In this document: positions 1-8,507 of the stretch, one piece after another
Position numbering within the stretch: position 1 is the first letter of the stretch
How the letters are laid out: every line of letters begins with the position of its first letter
Assembly: GCF_009708175.1 (NCBI RefSeq)
Contig: NZ_WMBB01000010.1
Span: 1-64,000, forward strand
Direction: 5' to 3'
Length of the DNA: 64,000 bases
Source of the DNA: Nocardia aurantiaca
Lineage (GTDB): Bacteria > Actinomycetota > Actinomycetes > Mycobacteriales > Mycobacteriaceae
Notes under the pieces: model-generated
What the model saw: only the letters and a program-made list of their open reading frames with translations
The model's database searches: none
What the model was told of the DNA's origin: nothing
Position numbers and translations under genes: made by a program

Positions 1-2
1 CA

Positions 3-347
3 GGCTTCGCCGTGGACCGCAATGTCCCGCTACTGGCCGTGGGCGCCAGCGAGATGTACCTCATGCGCCGCGAGGCCACCCGCACCGGCGACCGCACCTT
101 CCGCTTCCTCTCCGACGCCATGGCGGCATCCTTCGCCTGCTATCTCCCGGTCATTCTCTGGGCTCGCCGCATCCCCCAACTGGGCCTGCTCATGATCCCC
201 AAGACCATCGCCTACCTGGCCATGGCCTTCCGCGTCTACCGCGACTTCTTCAGCGGCACAGCGCAATCGGCCGAGACGGGACCGCAGTCGCGCCCAGGGC
301 ACGACTCACTCGAAGGCAGCAGCGAGCCGCGACCCGCCCACCGGTGA
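3..347 (+). CDS. C-terminal part of an unrecognised protein (5' end outside window)
   Basis: The reading frame is open from the window edge and ends at a stop at 345-347, so this is the tail of a gene that begins upstream. I do not recognise the family. The visible part has a moderately hydrophobic stretch (about residues 40-55 after the edge) and a second one (about 60-75), followed by a polar, disordered-looking tail rich in Ser, Pro and Arg. A GTG at 12 could serve as a start, but codon use is continuous to the edge. It is followed by 124 bases before the AarF-like gene on the same strand. Confidence 0.55.
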   Translation, partial: GFAVDRNVPLLAVGASEMYLMRREATRTGDRTFRFLSDAMAASFACYLPVILWARRIPQLGLLMIPKTIAYLAMAFRVYRDFFSGTAQSAETGPQSRPGHDSLEGSSEPRPAHR

Positions 348-471
348 AGTGCTCGCCGTGTGCGAACCCGGGTTCTGAAGAGTTCGGCCCGAAGGCCCAT
401 AGGCCGTTCCGACATCCGAAGGTTGCTGTCAGATCATCGCTGGCAGCCTTGACACAAAGGTTGCTGATCAG

Positions 472-2424
472 ATGCTCGTCAGTGTGGTGATCGCGATCGT
501 CGCGACATTGGTGTCGGTGGCACTGATCTCGCGAATCGCCCAACGGGTGCTCGGGGTCCGGGTGGGGCTTGTCCGGGCCACGTTCGCCGCGCTGGTAGCA
601 CTGGGCGTCGAGCTGGGATTCGAATCCCAGGTGGTATGGAAGCAGTCGGTCAATCGATTGGCGTTCCTGCCTCAGCAGATCGGTGTGATCCTGCTCGTCG
701 CGCTGTTGTTCCTGGTCGTCGCCGAGATCGTGATCCCGCGGGGCAGTATCACCCGTCCGGACCAGATGATGCGCGCGGTGCGGCTGCGGACGCAGCAAGC
801 CCGGCGCGGTTTCCAATTGAGCAGAGTGGCAGTCCGGCACGGCATTCCGGGGCTGGCTCGCACCGGCCCGAACGCCGGCACACCGCAGGAACGAATGGAA
901 CAGGCCGCTGCGCTGCGCGCGGCGCTGGAAGAAGCCGGTGTCACGTTCGTCAAGCTGGGGCAGATCCTGTCGACGCGCCAGGATCTGCTGCCGCAGGAAT
1001 ACATCGACGAGTTGTCACACCTGCAGCAGCGAGTCGGCCCGGTGCCGTGGCCGGACATCGCGGCGGTGCTGGCCCACGAATTGAAGGATGACCCTGACAA
1101 GGTGTTCGCCGCCATCGATCGAGAGCCGTTGGCCGCCGCCTCCATCGCCCAGGTGCACCGGGCGCGGCTGCACACTGGTGAGGAGGTCGTCCTCAAGGTA
1201 CAGCGCCCCGGCGTCGGTCCGGTGGTCGAGCGGGATCTCGGGATCGCTCTGAGCCTGGCGCGTCGCCTCGAATCGAGCACCGTCTGGGGTCGCTCGATCG
1301 GAATCGGTGAGCTGACCGAGGGCTTCGCCCAGGCGCTGCGGGAAGAACTCGACTTTCGGATCGAGACTCGCAATATGGCGGCATTGCGGGCCACAGTCTC
1401 CCAGCACGACACCACGCCCTCGATCGTTGTCCCGAAGCCCTACCTCGACTATTCGACCGAGCGCGTGCTCGTGATGGACTTCGTCCCCGGCAAGACGCTG
1501 AGTTCGCCCGATGCGGTCGAAGGCCGGTCCGGGGCGGAGCGGAACCGGATCGCCGCTGTCCTGTTCGAATCGCTGCTGCGGCAGGTCATGGTGGACGGTG
1601 TCTTTCACGCGGATCCGCATCCCGGCAATATCGTGCTGCTCGACAACGGCGGCGTGGCACTGATCGACCTCGGCTCGGTCGGGCGGATCGACTCCGAACT
1701 GCGCGCGAACCTGAGCCAGTTCTTGATGGCCGTGGACCGCGGCAATCCCGAACTGGTCTGCGACACCCTGCTCTCGTTCGTGGTCCGCCCGGAATTCGTC
1801 GACGAGGACGGGTTGCGGCGTGGCATCGGCCGATTCATGGCGCTGCACATGACCCCGGGCACCTCGGCCGACATCACCGTATTCACCGATCTGGTGCGGT
1901 TGGTCGCCGAGTACGACCTGATGGTTCCCGGAGAGGTGGCAGGAGCGTTCCGGGCCATCGGCACGCTCGAGGGCACGCTGGCCGCGGTGGCACCCGATTT
2001 CGATATCGTCGCGCAGTCGCGTGAGTTCGCGAACCGACAGTTCACCGAGCGACTGGCACCGGAGTCGTTGCAGGCCGCGGTCACCGATGAGTTGCTCACG
2101 GTATTGCCACTGCTGCGGCGGATACCCAGGCACGTGGACCGGATAGCCTCCTCGCTGGAGGCGGGCCGGGTGACGGTCAACGTCAGCCTGTTCGCCGATC
2201 ATCGGGATCGCTCGGTGGTCACGGGTCTGGTCAATCAGGTGCTGCTGGCGTTCCTCGGCGGCATCGTCGGAATCATGGGCGTGGCGCTGCTGGCCAACCC
2301 GGGCGGCGCTCGGATCACCGACGCCCTCACATTGCACGAAATGTTCGGGTACAACCTGATTCTGGTCAGCGCGGTTCTGGTGCTGCGCGTGCTGTACGTC
2401 GTCTTCGGCACGCGCCGCGAATAG
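472..2424 (+). CDS. AarF/UbiB (ABC1) family atypical kinase-like protein
   Basis: 650 residues. Two hydrophobic segments at the N-terminus (about 1-20 and 62-85) precede an ABC1/UbiB kinase-like core. The family signature KLGQ appears in FVKLGQILSTRQDLLP (about residue 160), followed by an ALAS-like AAASIAQVHRA loop, a VVLKVQRPG lysine strand, and FHADPHPGN with LIDLGSVG as catalytic and metal-binding loops. Two more transmembrane segments close the C-terminus. UbiB/ABC1 proteins are membrane-associated ATPases linked to isoprenoid-quinone metabolism; the substrate in actinobacteria is unclear. It ends towards ychF with a shared hairpin between them. Confidence 0.9.
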   Translation: MLVSVVIAIVATLVSVALISRIAQRVLGVRVGLVRATFAALVALGVELGFESQVVWKQSVNRLAFLPQQIGVILLVALLFLVVAEIVIPRGSITRPDQMMRAVRLRTQQARRGFQLSRVAVRHGIPGLARTGPNAGTPQERMEQAAALRAALEEAGVTFVKLGQILSTRQDLLPQEYIDELSHLQQRVGPVPWPDIAAVLAHELKDDPDKVFAAIDREPLAAASIAQVHRARLHTGEEVVLKVQRPGVGPVVERDLGIALSLARRLESSTVWGRSIGIGELTEGFAQALREELDFRIETRNMAALRATVSQHDTTPSIVVPKPYLDYSTERVLVMDFVPGKTLSSPDAVEGRSGAERNRIAAVLFESLLRQVMVDGVFHADPHPGNIVLLDNGGVALIDLGSVGRIDSELRANLSQFLMAVDRGNPELVCDTLLSFVVRPEFVDEDGLRRGIGRFMALHMTPGTSADITVFTDLVRLVAEYDLMVPGEVAGAFRAIGTLEGTLAAVAPDFDIVAQSREFANRQFTERLAPESLQAAVTDELLTVLPLLRRIPRHVDRIASSLEAGRVTVNVSLFADHRDRSVVTGLVNQVLLAFLGGIVGIMGVALLANPGGARITDALTLHEMFGYNLILVSAVLVLRVLYVVFGTRRE

Positions 2425-2505
2425 CCGCACAGCGCGAATTTCTTGTCCAACACGATGACGATGCGCTGACCGAACCTGCCGGCACACGGCGCCGGCGAAA
2501 CGACC

Positions 2506-2536
2506 GAGCCCCCACCTGGACACCGGATGGGGGCTC
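2506..2536. terminator. Bidirectional terminator hairpin between aarF-like gene and ychF
   Basis: A perfect 9-bp stem (GAGCCCCCA at 2506-2514 with TGGGGGCTC at 2528-2536) encloses a 13-base loop. It lies between two convergent genes, so it can serve both. No long T-run follows. Confidence 0.7.
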
Positions 2537-2571
2537 AGCAGAGTCTCTACCAGCAGCGATGCGCGCGCTGC

Positions 2572-3666
2572 CTACTTCTTCGCAGAGGCTAATCCGCTTC
2601 GGAACTCGACGACGTCGCCGTCAGCCATGACATAGTCCTTGCCTTCCATGCGAACCTTGCCGGCGGCCTTGGCGGCGGCCATGGAGCCGGCCTCGACGAG
2701 GTCGTTGAAGGCGACGACCTCGGCCTTGATGAAGCCGCGTTCGAAGTCGGTGTGGATAACGCCGGCGGCCTTGGGGGCGGTGTCGCCCTGGTGGATGGTC
2801 CAGGCGCGGGCTTCCTTGGGACCGGCGGTGAGATAGGTCTGCAGGCCCAGGGTGTGGAAGCCGGCGCGGGCCAGGGCGTGCAGGCCGGGCTCGGTCTGGC
2901 CGATGGACTCCAGCAGTTCGAGGGCGGACTCTTCGTCGAGCTCGAGCAGTTCGGCCTCGACCTTGGCGTCGAGGAACACCGCGTCGGCGGGGGCGACGGC
3001 GGCCCTCAGCTCGGCCTTCCTGGCCTCGTCGGTGAGGACCGACTCATCGGCGTTGAAGACATAGAGGAACGGCTTGATCGTGAGCAGCGAGAGCTCCTTG
3101 AGCAGCTCGGTGTCCACCTGGCCCCGCGCGGCGAAGAGCGTCTTGCCGCTGTTGAGGATCTCCTGCGCCTGCTTGGCGGCATCGGCGACCGGCTTGCGGT
3201 CCTTCTTGACCTTGGCTTCCTTGTCCAGCCGGACCACGGCCTTCTCCAGGGTCTGCAGGTCGGCCAGGATGAGCTCGGTCTCGATCACCTCGATGTCGGA
3301 CAGGGGGTCGACCTTGCCGTCGACGTGAACCACGTCATCGTCGGCGAAGACCCGCACCACCTGGCAGATGGCATCGGCCTCGCGGATGTTCGCGAGGAAC
3401 TTGTTGCCCAGGCCCGCGCCCTCCGAGGCGCCCTTCACGATGCCCGCGATGTCGACGAACGACACGACGGCGGGGACGAGACGCTCGGAGCCGAAGATCT
3501 CGGCGAGCTTGCTCAACCTCGGGTCGGGCAGCGGCACCACGCCGACATTCGGCTCGATGGTGGCGAACGGGTAGTTCGCGGCCAGCACGTCATTGCGCGT
3601 CAGAGCGTTGAACAGCGTCGACTTTCCGACGTTGGGCAGGCCGACGATTCCGAGGGTGAGACTCAC
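2572..3666 (-). CDS. ychF: Redox-regulated ATPase YchF (Obg-family P-loop protein)
   Basis: 364 residues, the usual length of YchF. The P-loop GLPNVGKST is at residues 8-16, the G2-region motif ATIEPNVG follows, then FVDIAGIVKGA (G3), and the C-terminal TGS-like domain with RGFIKAEV ends the protein. YchF/OLA1 proteins bind ATP in preference to GTP, associate with ribosomes and affect translation and oxidative-stress responses. It starts with ATG and lies 29 bases downstream of the GH43-like gene on the same strand, so read-through is possible. It is the counterpart of Rv1112 in the conserved mycobacterial neighbourhood. Confidence 0.96.
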   Translation of the reverse strand: MSLTLGIVGLPNVGKSTLFNALTRNDVLAANYPFATIEPNVGVVPLPDPRLSKLAEIFGSERLVPAVVSFVDIAGIVKGASEGAGLGNKFLANIREADAICQVVRVFADDDVVHVDGKVDPLSDIEVIETELILADLQTLEKAVVRLDKEAKVKKDRKPVADAAKQAQEILNSGKTLFAARGQVDTELLKELSLLTIKPFLYVFNADESVLTDEARKAELRAAVAPADAVFLDAKVEAELLELDEESALELLESIGQTEPGLHALARAGFHTLGLQTYLTAGPKEARAWTIHQGDTAPKAAGVIHTDFERGFIKAEVVAFNDLVEAGSMAAAKAAGKVRMEGKDYVMADGDVVEFRSGLASAKK

Positions 3667-3695
3667 GAGAGAAGGAGTCTACCCGGGTCATCGTC

Positions 3696-4667
3696 CTACG
3701 CCGTCACCGCAGGTCCGGGGCCCGGGTTCGACAGGCCTGCGGGTAGCGGGGTACCGGCCGACTCGGGTAGGACCGAGACGTGGCGGATGGTGCCGGACAA
3801 ATCCGGCAGTTGGACGGGTGGGGTCCATGTGCGGAATCCGTCGTAGCTGTCGCTGTAGAAGTATCTCTTCTCGGTGTATGCGTCGAGGTAGATGCGGTGG
3901 CCGCTGTCGGGCAGCGGGATTACGCAGTGACCCTCACGGGGCGCGCCCCAACCGGCCCAGTCGCCGGTGCCGATGAAGCGGTAGGGCCCCAGCGGGCCGG
4001 AAGCGACGGCGAGCTCGATGTACTTGGTGGATTCGTTCTTGGTGAAGGCGTAATAGCTGCCGCCGTACGGCACGACGGTGGTGTCGATGTAGCCGAGGTG
4101 GCCCGGCTGCTGTGGCCCGATCCCCGCAAGCGGGATCGGTGGACTCCATACCGGGCGGGCCGGATCGGTCGCGATGATCAGGTAGGGGCGGAAGCCCTGT
4201 CCCGTCGAGATGGAGACCAGCACGCTGACGTATCCGGAGAGACCGGTGAACCATGTTGGCGCCCAAGCGGCTTTGGCTCTCAGCACCGGGACGGGATAGT
4301 CGCCCAGATGGGTCCAGGTGAGGCGGTCGGCGCTGCGGGCGAATCCGATGGTGTTGCCGTCTCCGGCGGTGGTGTAGGCGAGGTAATAGCCGCCGTCGGT
4401 GTGCCGGAGCAGGCTGGGGTCCCGCACCAGCCCGGCCGGTGGACGGTACGCGCAGGCCCGCAGCAGCGTGAAGGTCGTCGCGTCCTCGGATTCGTAGACA
4501 TACAGATCGTTGTCGCTGCCGTTGGTGAACGCGGTCATGGTGTACCGCGTGACCGCCGACGCCCGCGCCATCGCGTCTCGACGGCCCATCCCGGCCCCGA
4601 CCGACAGCACAGCCATCGAAGCCAACACCGATCGGCGATTCCAGCGGATCGTGCTCACCCGCGGCAT
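3696..4667 (-). CDS. Secreted glycoside hydrolase family 43-like protein
   Basis: 323 residues. The N-terminus carries a twin-arginine-like signal (NRRSVLASMAVLS, about residues 10-22), so export by Tat is likely. The body looks like a five-bladed GH43/GH62-type fold: a first-blade RDPSLLR with GGYYLAY, then repeated blade motifs TWTHLGDY and AWAPTWF. GH43 enzymes cleave arabinan- or xylan-type linkages by an inverting mechanism with an Asp base and a Glu acid; candidate residues are the Asp of RDPS and the Glu of EGHCV. It sits downstream of a sugar ABC importer on the same strand, which suggests the two serve one glycan. The exact substrate cannot be read. Confidence 0.75.
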   Translation of the reverse strand: MPRVSTIRWNRRSVLASMAVLSVGAGMGRRDAMARASAVTRYTMTAFTNGSDNDLYVYESEDATTFTLLRACAYRPPAGLVRDPSLLRHTDGGYYLAYTTAGDGNTIGFARSADRLTWTHLGDYPVPVLRAKAAWAPTWFTGLSGYVSVLVSISTGQGFRPYLIIATDPARPVWSPPIPLAGIGPQQPGHLGYIDTTVVPYGGSYYAFTKNESTKYIELAVASGPLGPYRFIGTGDWAGWGAPREGHCVIPLPDSGHRIYLDAYTEKRYFYSDSYDGFRTWTPPVQLPDLSGTIRHVSVLPESAGTPLPAGLSNPGPGPAVTA

Positions 4668-4926
4668 TATTCAGCCTCCGATAGCTGCCCCATAGCCGAC
4701 GCGCCGAGGTCAGATCAGGGGGCCGAGATGATCGGCCAGGCGGACTGCCTGCGATCGGTTGGGCGACCGTATGCCTCGAGCAGACGGCGCACCATGCGAA
4801 AGGGTTGTACCGCATATCTTCTGGGGCACTCTGCTCGGCATCGAGCAGGTGCGGCGGGTGTCCCCGTTTCCATGCGACGGCGCTCGTGAGCACCCGCCAG
4901 GTCGAGCGCGAAGCTGAGGGTCCTGG

Positions 4927-5925
4927 TCAGCGGCCGCCCAGGCCGTAGAGGGCTATGCCTCGGATGAAGGCTCGTTGGGCCACGGCGTAGATGAGGAGGA
5001 GGGGCAGCAGGATCACCGTCGCCGCGGCCATCAGCAGCGGCCAGTTCGTGGTGTATTGGCCCTGGAGGCGGATCAGGCCGAGGGTGGCGGTGGCGTACTC
5101 GTCGCGTTGGATCATGATCAGGGGCCAGAGGAAGTCGTTCCAGACGGTGATCCAGGTGAGAACCGCGAGGACCATGACGGCGGGTTTGATGTGGGGCAAC
5201 AGAACTCGCCAATAGGTTTGCCAGGGGGTACAGCCATCGATAATGGCGGCCTCCTCCAGTTCTCTTGGGAGAGTGCGGAAGAACTGGCGCATGAGGTAGG
5301 TGCCGAAGGCGTTGCCGAAGAGGCCGGGGACGATCATGGACCAGGGGGTGTCGATCCAGCCGAAGGCCCGCATCAGGAGGAACTGCGGGATGACGGTGAC
5401 CGTCAGGGGGACCATGAGGGTGGCGAGATAGCCGATGAAGAGGAATTCGCGGCCGGGGAAGCGTAGGCGGGCGAAGGCATAGCCGGCCAAGGAGCAGAAG
5501 AAGACTTGGCCGGCGGTGACGCAGGCGGCGTAGAGGACGGTGTTGAGGAGCATGCGGCCGAGGGGGATGGAGTCGAAAGCCTCGCGGTAGTTGGACCATT
5601 GGGGACGCGAGGGCAGGGGTGCGATGTCGGTCAACTGGCCGTCCGTCTTCAGGGACGCCGAGACGGACCACAGAATCGGTACCAGCGCGCACCAGGCCAC
5701 CAGGATCAATGCCAGATAGGTGAGCAGACCGGCGGTCAAGCGTCGCCACGTGGCGGTGCCCCACCGCCCGGCTCCCCCGCAGCGCCGCACCCGCCCCGCT
5801 CCGCCGCTCGACTCGCTGTGCCGGCCCACGATCCCGCTCCTCTGCTCGACTTCCCCGACCGATCGCGCGGCTCCCCCTCGTGGTCCGGCTCCTCCGCGCG
5901 ACCCCTCACCTCCATCGCGCCTCAC
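4927..5925 (-). CDS. Carbohydrate ABC transporter permease (MalG/SugB type)
   Basis: About 332 residues with six predicted membrane helices and the binding-protein-dependent permease signature EEAAIIDGCTPWQTYWRVLLP, the loop that touches the ATPase. I place the start at the GTG at 5923-5925, which overlaps the stop codon of the upstream permease (GTGA). That gives a Gly/Arg-rich cytosolic extension of about 60 residues; an internal start is possible. The frame stays open far upstream across the other permease, but that part is a shadow. It is the second permease of the operon. Confidence 0.88.
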   Translation of the reverse strand: MRRDGGEGSRGGAGPRGGAARSVGEVEQRSGIVGRHSESSGGAGRVRRCGGAGRWGTATWRRLTAGLLTYLALILVAWCALVPILWSVSASLKTDGQLTDIAPLPSRPQWSNYREAFDSIPLGRMLLNTVLYAACVTAGQVFFCSLAGYAFARLRFPGREFLFIGYLATLMVPLTVTVIPQFLLMRAFGWIDTPWSMIVPGLFGNAFGTYLMRQFFRTLPRELEEAAIIDGCTPWQTYWRVLLPHIKPAVMVLAVLTWITVWNDFLWPLIMIQRDEYATATLGLIRLQGQYTTNWPLLMAAATVILLPLLLIYAVAQRAFIRGIALYGLGGR

Positions 5926-6818
5926 AATTCCATCTCCGAACGCCGGGCCAGCCACTGTTGAATCAGCGTGAAGGCCAGAAGGATTGCGAAAATGATCCAG
6001 GCGAGGGCTGCGGCATAGCCGACCTCGTAGAAGCGGAAGGCGTTCTGGAACAGCATGATTCCCAGAACATAGGTGCCGGTTTCGGGGCCGCCGTTGCCGC
6101 CGGTCAAGGCATAGGCCTGATCGAAGGCTTGCACCGTATTGATGACGGTGATGACGAGGACGAAGGACAGGGCCCCGCGAATCAGCGGCACCGTGATCGA
6201 GAGGAAGCGGTGCCAGCCGTTCGCGCCGTCGATTTTCGCTGCCTCGTACAGGTTTTCGGGCACGCCCTGCATGGCCGCCAGCAGGATGACGGTGGCGAAT
6301 GGGACCGTTTTCCACACCGTCACCAGGCTCAGCGAGACCATCGCCCAGCGGGGGTCGGTCAGCCACGGCACCGGTCCGAGTCCGATCCAGCCGAGCAGGA
6401 TATTGGCGAGGCCGTCGTCGCTGGCGAGGATGAAGCGGAACACCACCGCCATGGCCACGGTCGACGCCACCAGGGGCAGAAACGCCAGAGTCCGGAATAC
6501 CCCTACGCCGCGCAGTTTCCGGTTCAGCAGCCAGGCGACGCCCAAACTGATCGCCACCGTCGGCACCAGCGTCAGCACCGTGAACACCGCCGTATTGCGC
6601 AGGGCGATATAGAACAGCGGATCGTCGGAGAACAGCCGCCGATAGTTCGCGACGCCCACGAATCGCGGCGGGCTGAACAGATCCCACGAGTGGAAGCTCA
6701 GATACAGCGAAAACCCCAGCGGGAACAGCAGAAACACCAGAATGGCAGCCAGATTGGGCGCGACGAACAGCCTTCCGGCGCGCGCCCGCCGCCGTTCGAG
6801 CGCCGACCCTCGCCTCAT
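5922..6818 (-). CDS. Carbohydrate ABC transporter permease (MalF/SugA type)
   Basis: 298 residues, six membrane helices, with the permease EAA loop seen as LYEAAKIDGANGWHRFLSITVP at about residues 190-210. The start ATG overlaps the stop of the solute-binding protein gene (ATGA), and its own stop overlaps the GTG of the next permease, so the three genes are translationally coupled. The partner ATPase is not in the window; many actinobacteria use one shared MsiK/SugC-type ATPase encoded elsewhere. Confidence 0.9.
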   Translation of the reverse strand: MRRGSALERRRARAGRLFVAPNLAAILVFLLFPLGFSLYLSFHSWDLFSPPRFVGVANYRRLFSDDPLFYIALRNTAVFTVLTLVPTVAISLGVAWLLNRKLRGVGVFRTLAFLPLVASTVAMAVVFRFILASDDGLANILLGWIGLGPVPWLTDPRWAMVSLSLVTVWKTVPFATVILLAAMQGVPENLYEAAKIDGANGWHRFLSITVPLIRGALSFVLVITVINTVQAFDQAYALTGGNGGPETGTYVLGIMLFQNAFRFYEVGYAAALAWIIFAILLAFTLIQQWLARRSEMEL

Positions 6819-8155
6819 ATCGACGCCCGCAGCAGCTTATCGATATCGGTGCTGGTCTGCCCGCCCAGCGACGCGGCCGTGGCCGCACCGCGCAGCACCC
6901 GATTGCAGCCACGCTCGAGCAGCGCTTCCACCTTGCCCCACACGGGCGTCACGGCCAGCGGACGCGAATTCTCCGGCCCCTCGGTGAAGACCTCGAGGTT
7001 GCGCAGCGTCGGGTGAGCGGCGGCGAATCCCGGCGACCGCATGGCCGAGTTCAGCACCGGCACGAACAGCCCCGATTCCGCGATGATGGCCTGCCCCTCC
7101 GGTCCGGTCGCGAACTTCACGAATTCCCAGGCCTGTTCGCGACGCGGACTGCTCGCGGCGATGGCCAGCCCGGTGCTGCCGATATCGGTGATCGCACCGG
7201 GCCCGCCCTGCGGCCCCACCGGCAGCACGGTGACATCGAAGTCGAGATCGTCCCGCCCGGTGAACTCCGAGTACAACCAGTGCCCGCCCATGAGCATGGC
7301 GGCGCGCCCACTGCGGAACAGGTCCTGCGCCGAAACCGATTGCAGGTCACCGACGCTGGGCGCGACGCGATGACGCACGGCCAGGTCGGCGTAGAACTGC
7401 ATGCCCGCCGCGAACCGCGGGTCCCCGAGATTGGTGCGGGTGGGCCGCACCGGTGGGCTGAACCATTCGGACCCGTTGTTCATGCCGAAGCAGGCTGCCG
7501 AGAAATACGGCACCCAGGCGTCCGCGAATCCCCACTGCCCGACGCGGCCGTCGGAATCGCGATGGGTGAGCGTCCGCGCGGCCGCCAGGAACTCGTCGAA
7601 GGTCCAGGCCTGCGACCACCGCGCGGGCGCCCGAATTCCCGCCTCGGCGAACAGCTTCCGGTTGTAATAGAGGAACACCCCCGACCACTGCTCCGGCAGC
7701 GCGAACTGCCCGCCGTCCCAGACGAAGGTGTCGCGCAGCGTGGCGTACCCGTCAGCGCGCAGCCGGGCCGCGTAATCCGGTTCGCGGTCCAAGAATTCGC
7801 GCAGGTCGATCAGCACGCCTCGATCGGCGAGCCCCGCGTAGAGCAACTCCCAGGCCATGAGCACGTCCGGGCATTTACCGCCCGCGCAGTAGGTGAGCAT
7901 CTGCTGCAGCGGATCCGGCCCGGACATGATGGTGCGCACCGTGATATCCGGTCGCCGCCGATGGAACTCGTCGATGATGCGCAGCCGGGCCCGGGCCTCC
8001 TCGGGCCGTGCCTGGAAGAAGAAGGTGACCGCGTCGTCGTTCCCGCGCGCGCAGCCCCCGGCAGCGAGGAGTGCGGCCAGCGCGGCCGAGCGCAGCAGGG
8101 TACGCCGATCGCAGCCGGGCTGCCGGGTGCTCGCGGAGCGGGACTGCACCGGCAT
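6815..8155 (-). CDS. Extracellular sugar-binding lipoprotein of an ABC importer
   Basis: About 446 residues. I choose the ATG at 8155 because AGAGGAG lies just upstream; the open frame reaches further to 8254 without such support. The N-terminus has RRTLLRSAALAALLAAGGC, a signal peptide ending in a lipobox with Cys as the lipidation site. The mature part is a family-1 type solute-binding protein (WSGVFLYYNRKLF, GRAAMLMGGHWLYSEF, AWEFVKF). It is the first gene of the sugar operon and captures the substrate for the two permeases. Confidence 0.9.
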   Translation of the reverse strand: MPVQSRSASTRQPGCDRRTLLRSAALAALLAAGGCARGNDDAVTFFFQARPEEARARLRIIDEFHRRRPDITVRTIMSGPDPLQQMLTYCAGGKCPDVLMAWELLYAGLADRGVLIDLREFLDREPDYAARLRADGYATLRDTFVWDGGQFALPEQWSGVFLYYNRKLFAEAGIRAPARWSQAWTFDEFLAAARTLTHRDSDGRVGQWGFADAWVPYFSAACFGMNNGSEWFSPPVRPTRTNLGDPRFAAGMQFYADLAVRHRVAPSVGDLQSVSAQDLFRSGRAAMLMGGHWLYSEFTGRDDLDFDVTVLPVGPQGGPGAITDIGSTGLAIAASSPRREQAWEFVKFATGPEGQAIIAESGLFVPVLNSAMRSPGFAAAHPTLRNLEVFTEGPENSRPLAVTPVWGKVEALLERGCNRVLRGAATAASLGGQTSTDIDKLLRASI

Positions 8156-8507
8156 CGCGTCTCCTCTGGTCGCGGGCGTTCGCGGCGGATGGAACAGGGC
8201 GGCGACGGCGATCGGAACGACATGTCCGTGAACTAAATGAACTAATGCCACCACCGTGACGTAGATCTCGAATCAGCATGGCAGCATACGGGGAGCAACC
8301 TGCGACATGTGGAAAACACGCGAACTCGCGGGAACCACGCCGGACCGCACCACCCCCGCGACGCCCGGCGCAGCGTCCGCCGGGCCACCCGCACCCGGCG
8401 GTCCGACATGAGATGAACAGCTGGTCGAAGCCGGTTCGCTCGCGTGTCGGTTGGGCTACGTTGTGACCATTTCAGTTAGAAACCGCAGTACCGCAGGGAG
8501 TTGTCGC
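8156..8507. other. Divergent promoter region between sugar operon and cstA
   Basis: No gene seen in these 352 bases. Two direct copies of TGAACTAA (8229-8236 and 8238-8245, period 9) lie upstream of the sugar operon and could be a regulator site. Near cstA, TGTGA at 8462-8466 resembles one half of a Crp/GlxR site but its partner half is poor. GGGAG at 8496-8500 is the ribosome binding site of cstA. Confidence 0.4.

Noticed and set aside
613..630. CTGGGATTCGAATCCCAG looks like a tRNA T-arm
   Set aside because: It is an 18-bp palindrome inside the AarF-like coding sequence, with no acceptor, D or anticodon arms nearby.
4927..6912. 661-codon minus-strand frame as one large permease
   Set aside because: Only its last 332 codons resemble a permease; the rest is an out-of-frame reading of the upstream permease, and a coupled GTG start exists at 5925.
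8462..8477. Crp/GlxR site upstream of cstA
   Set aside because: Only the TGTGA half is good; the second half does not match TCACA at the right spacing.
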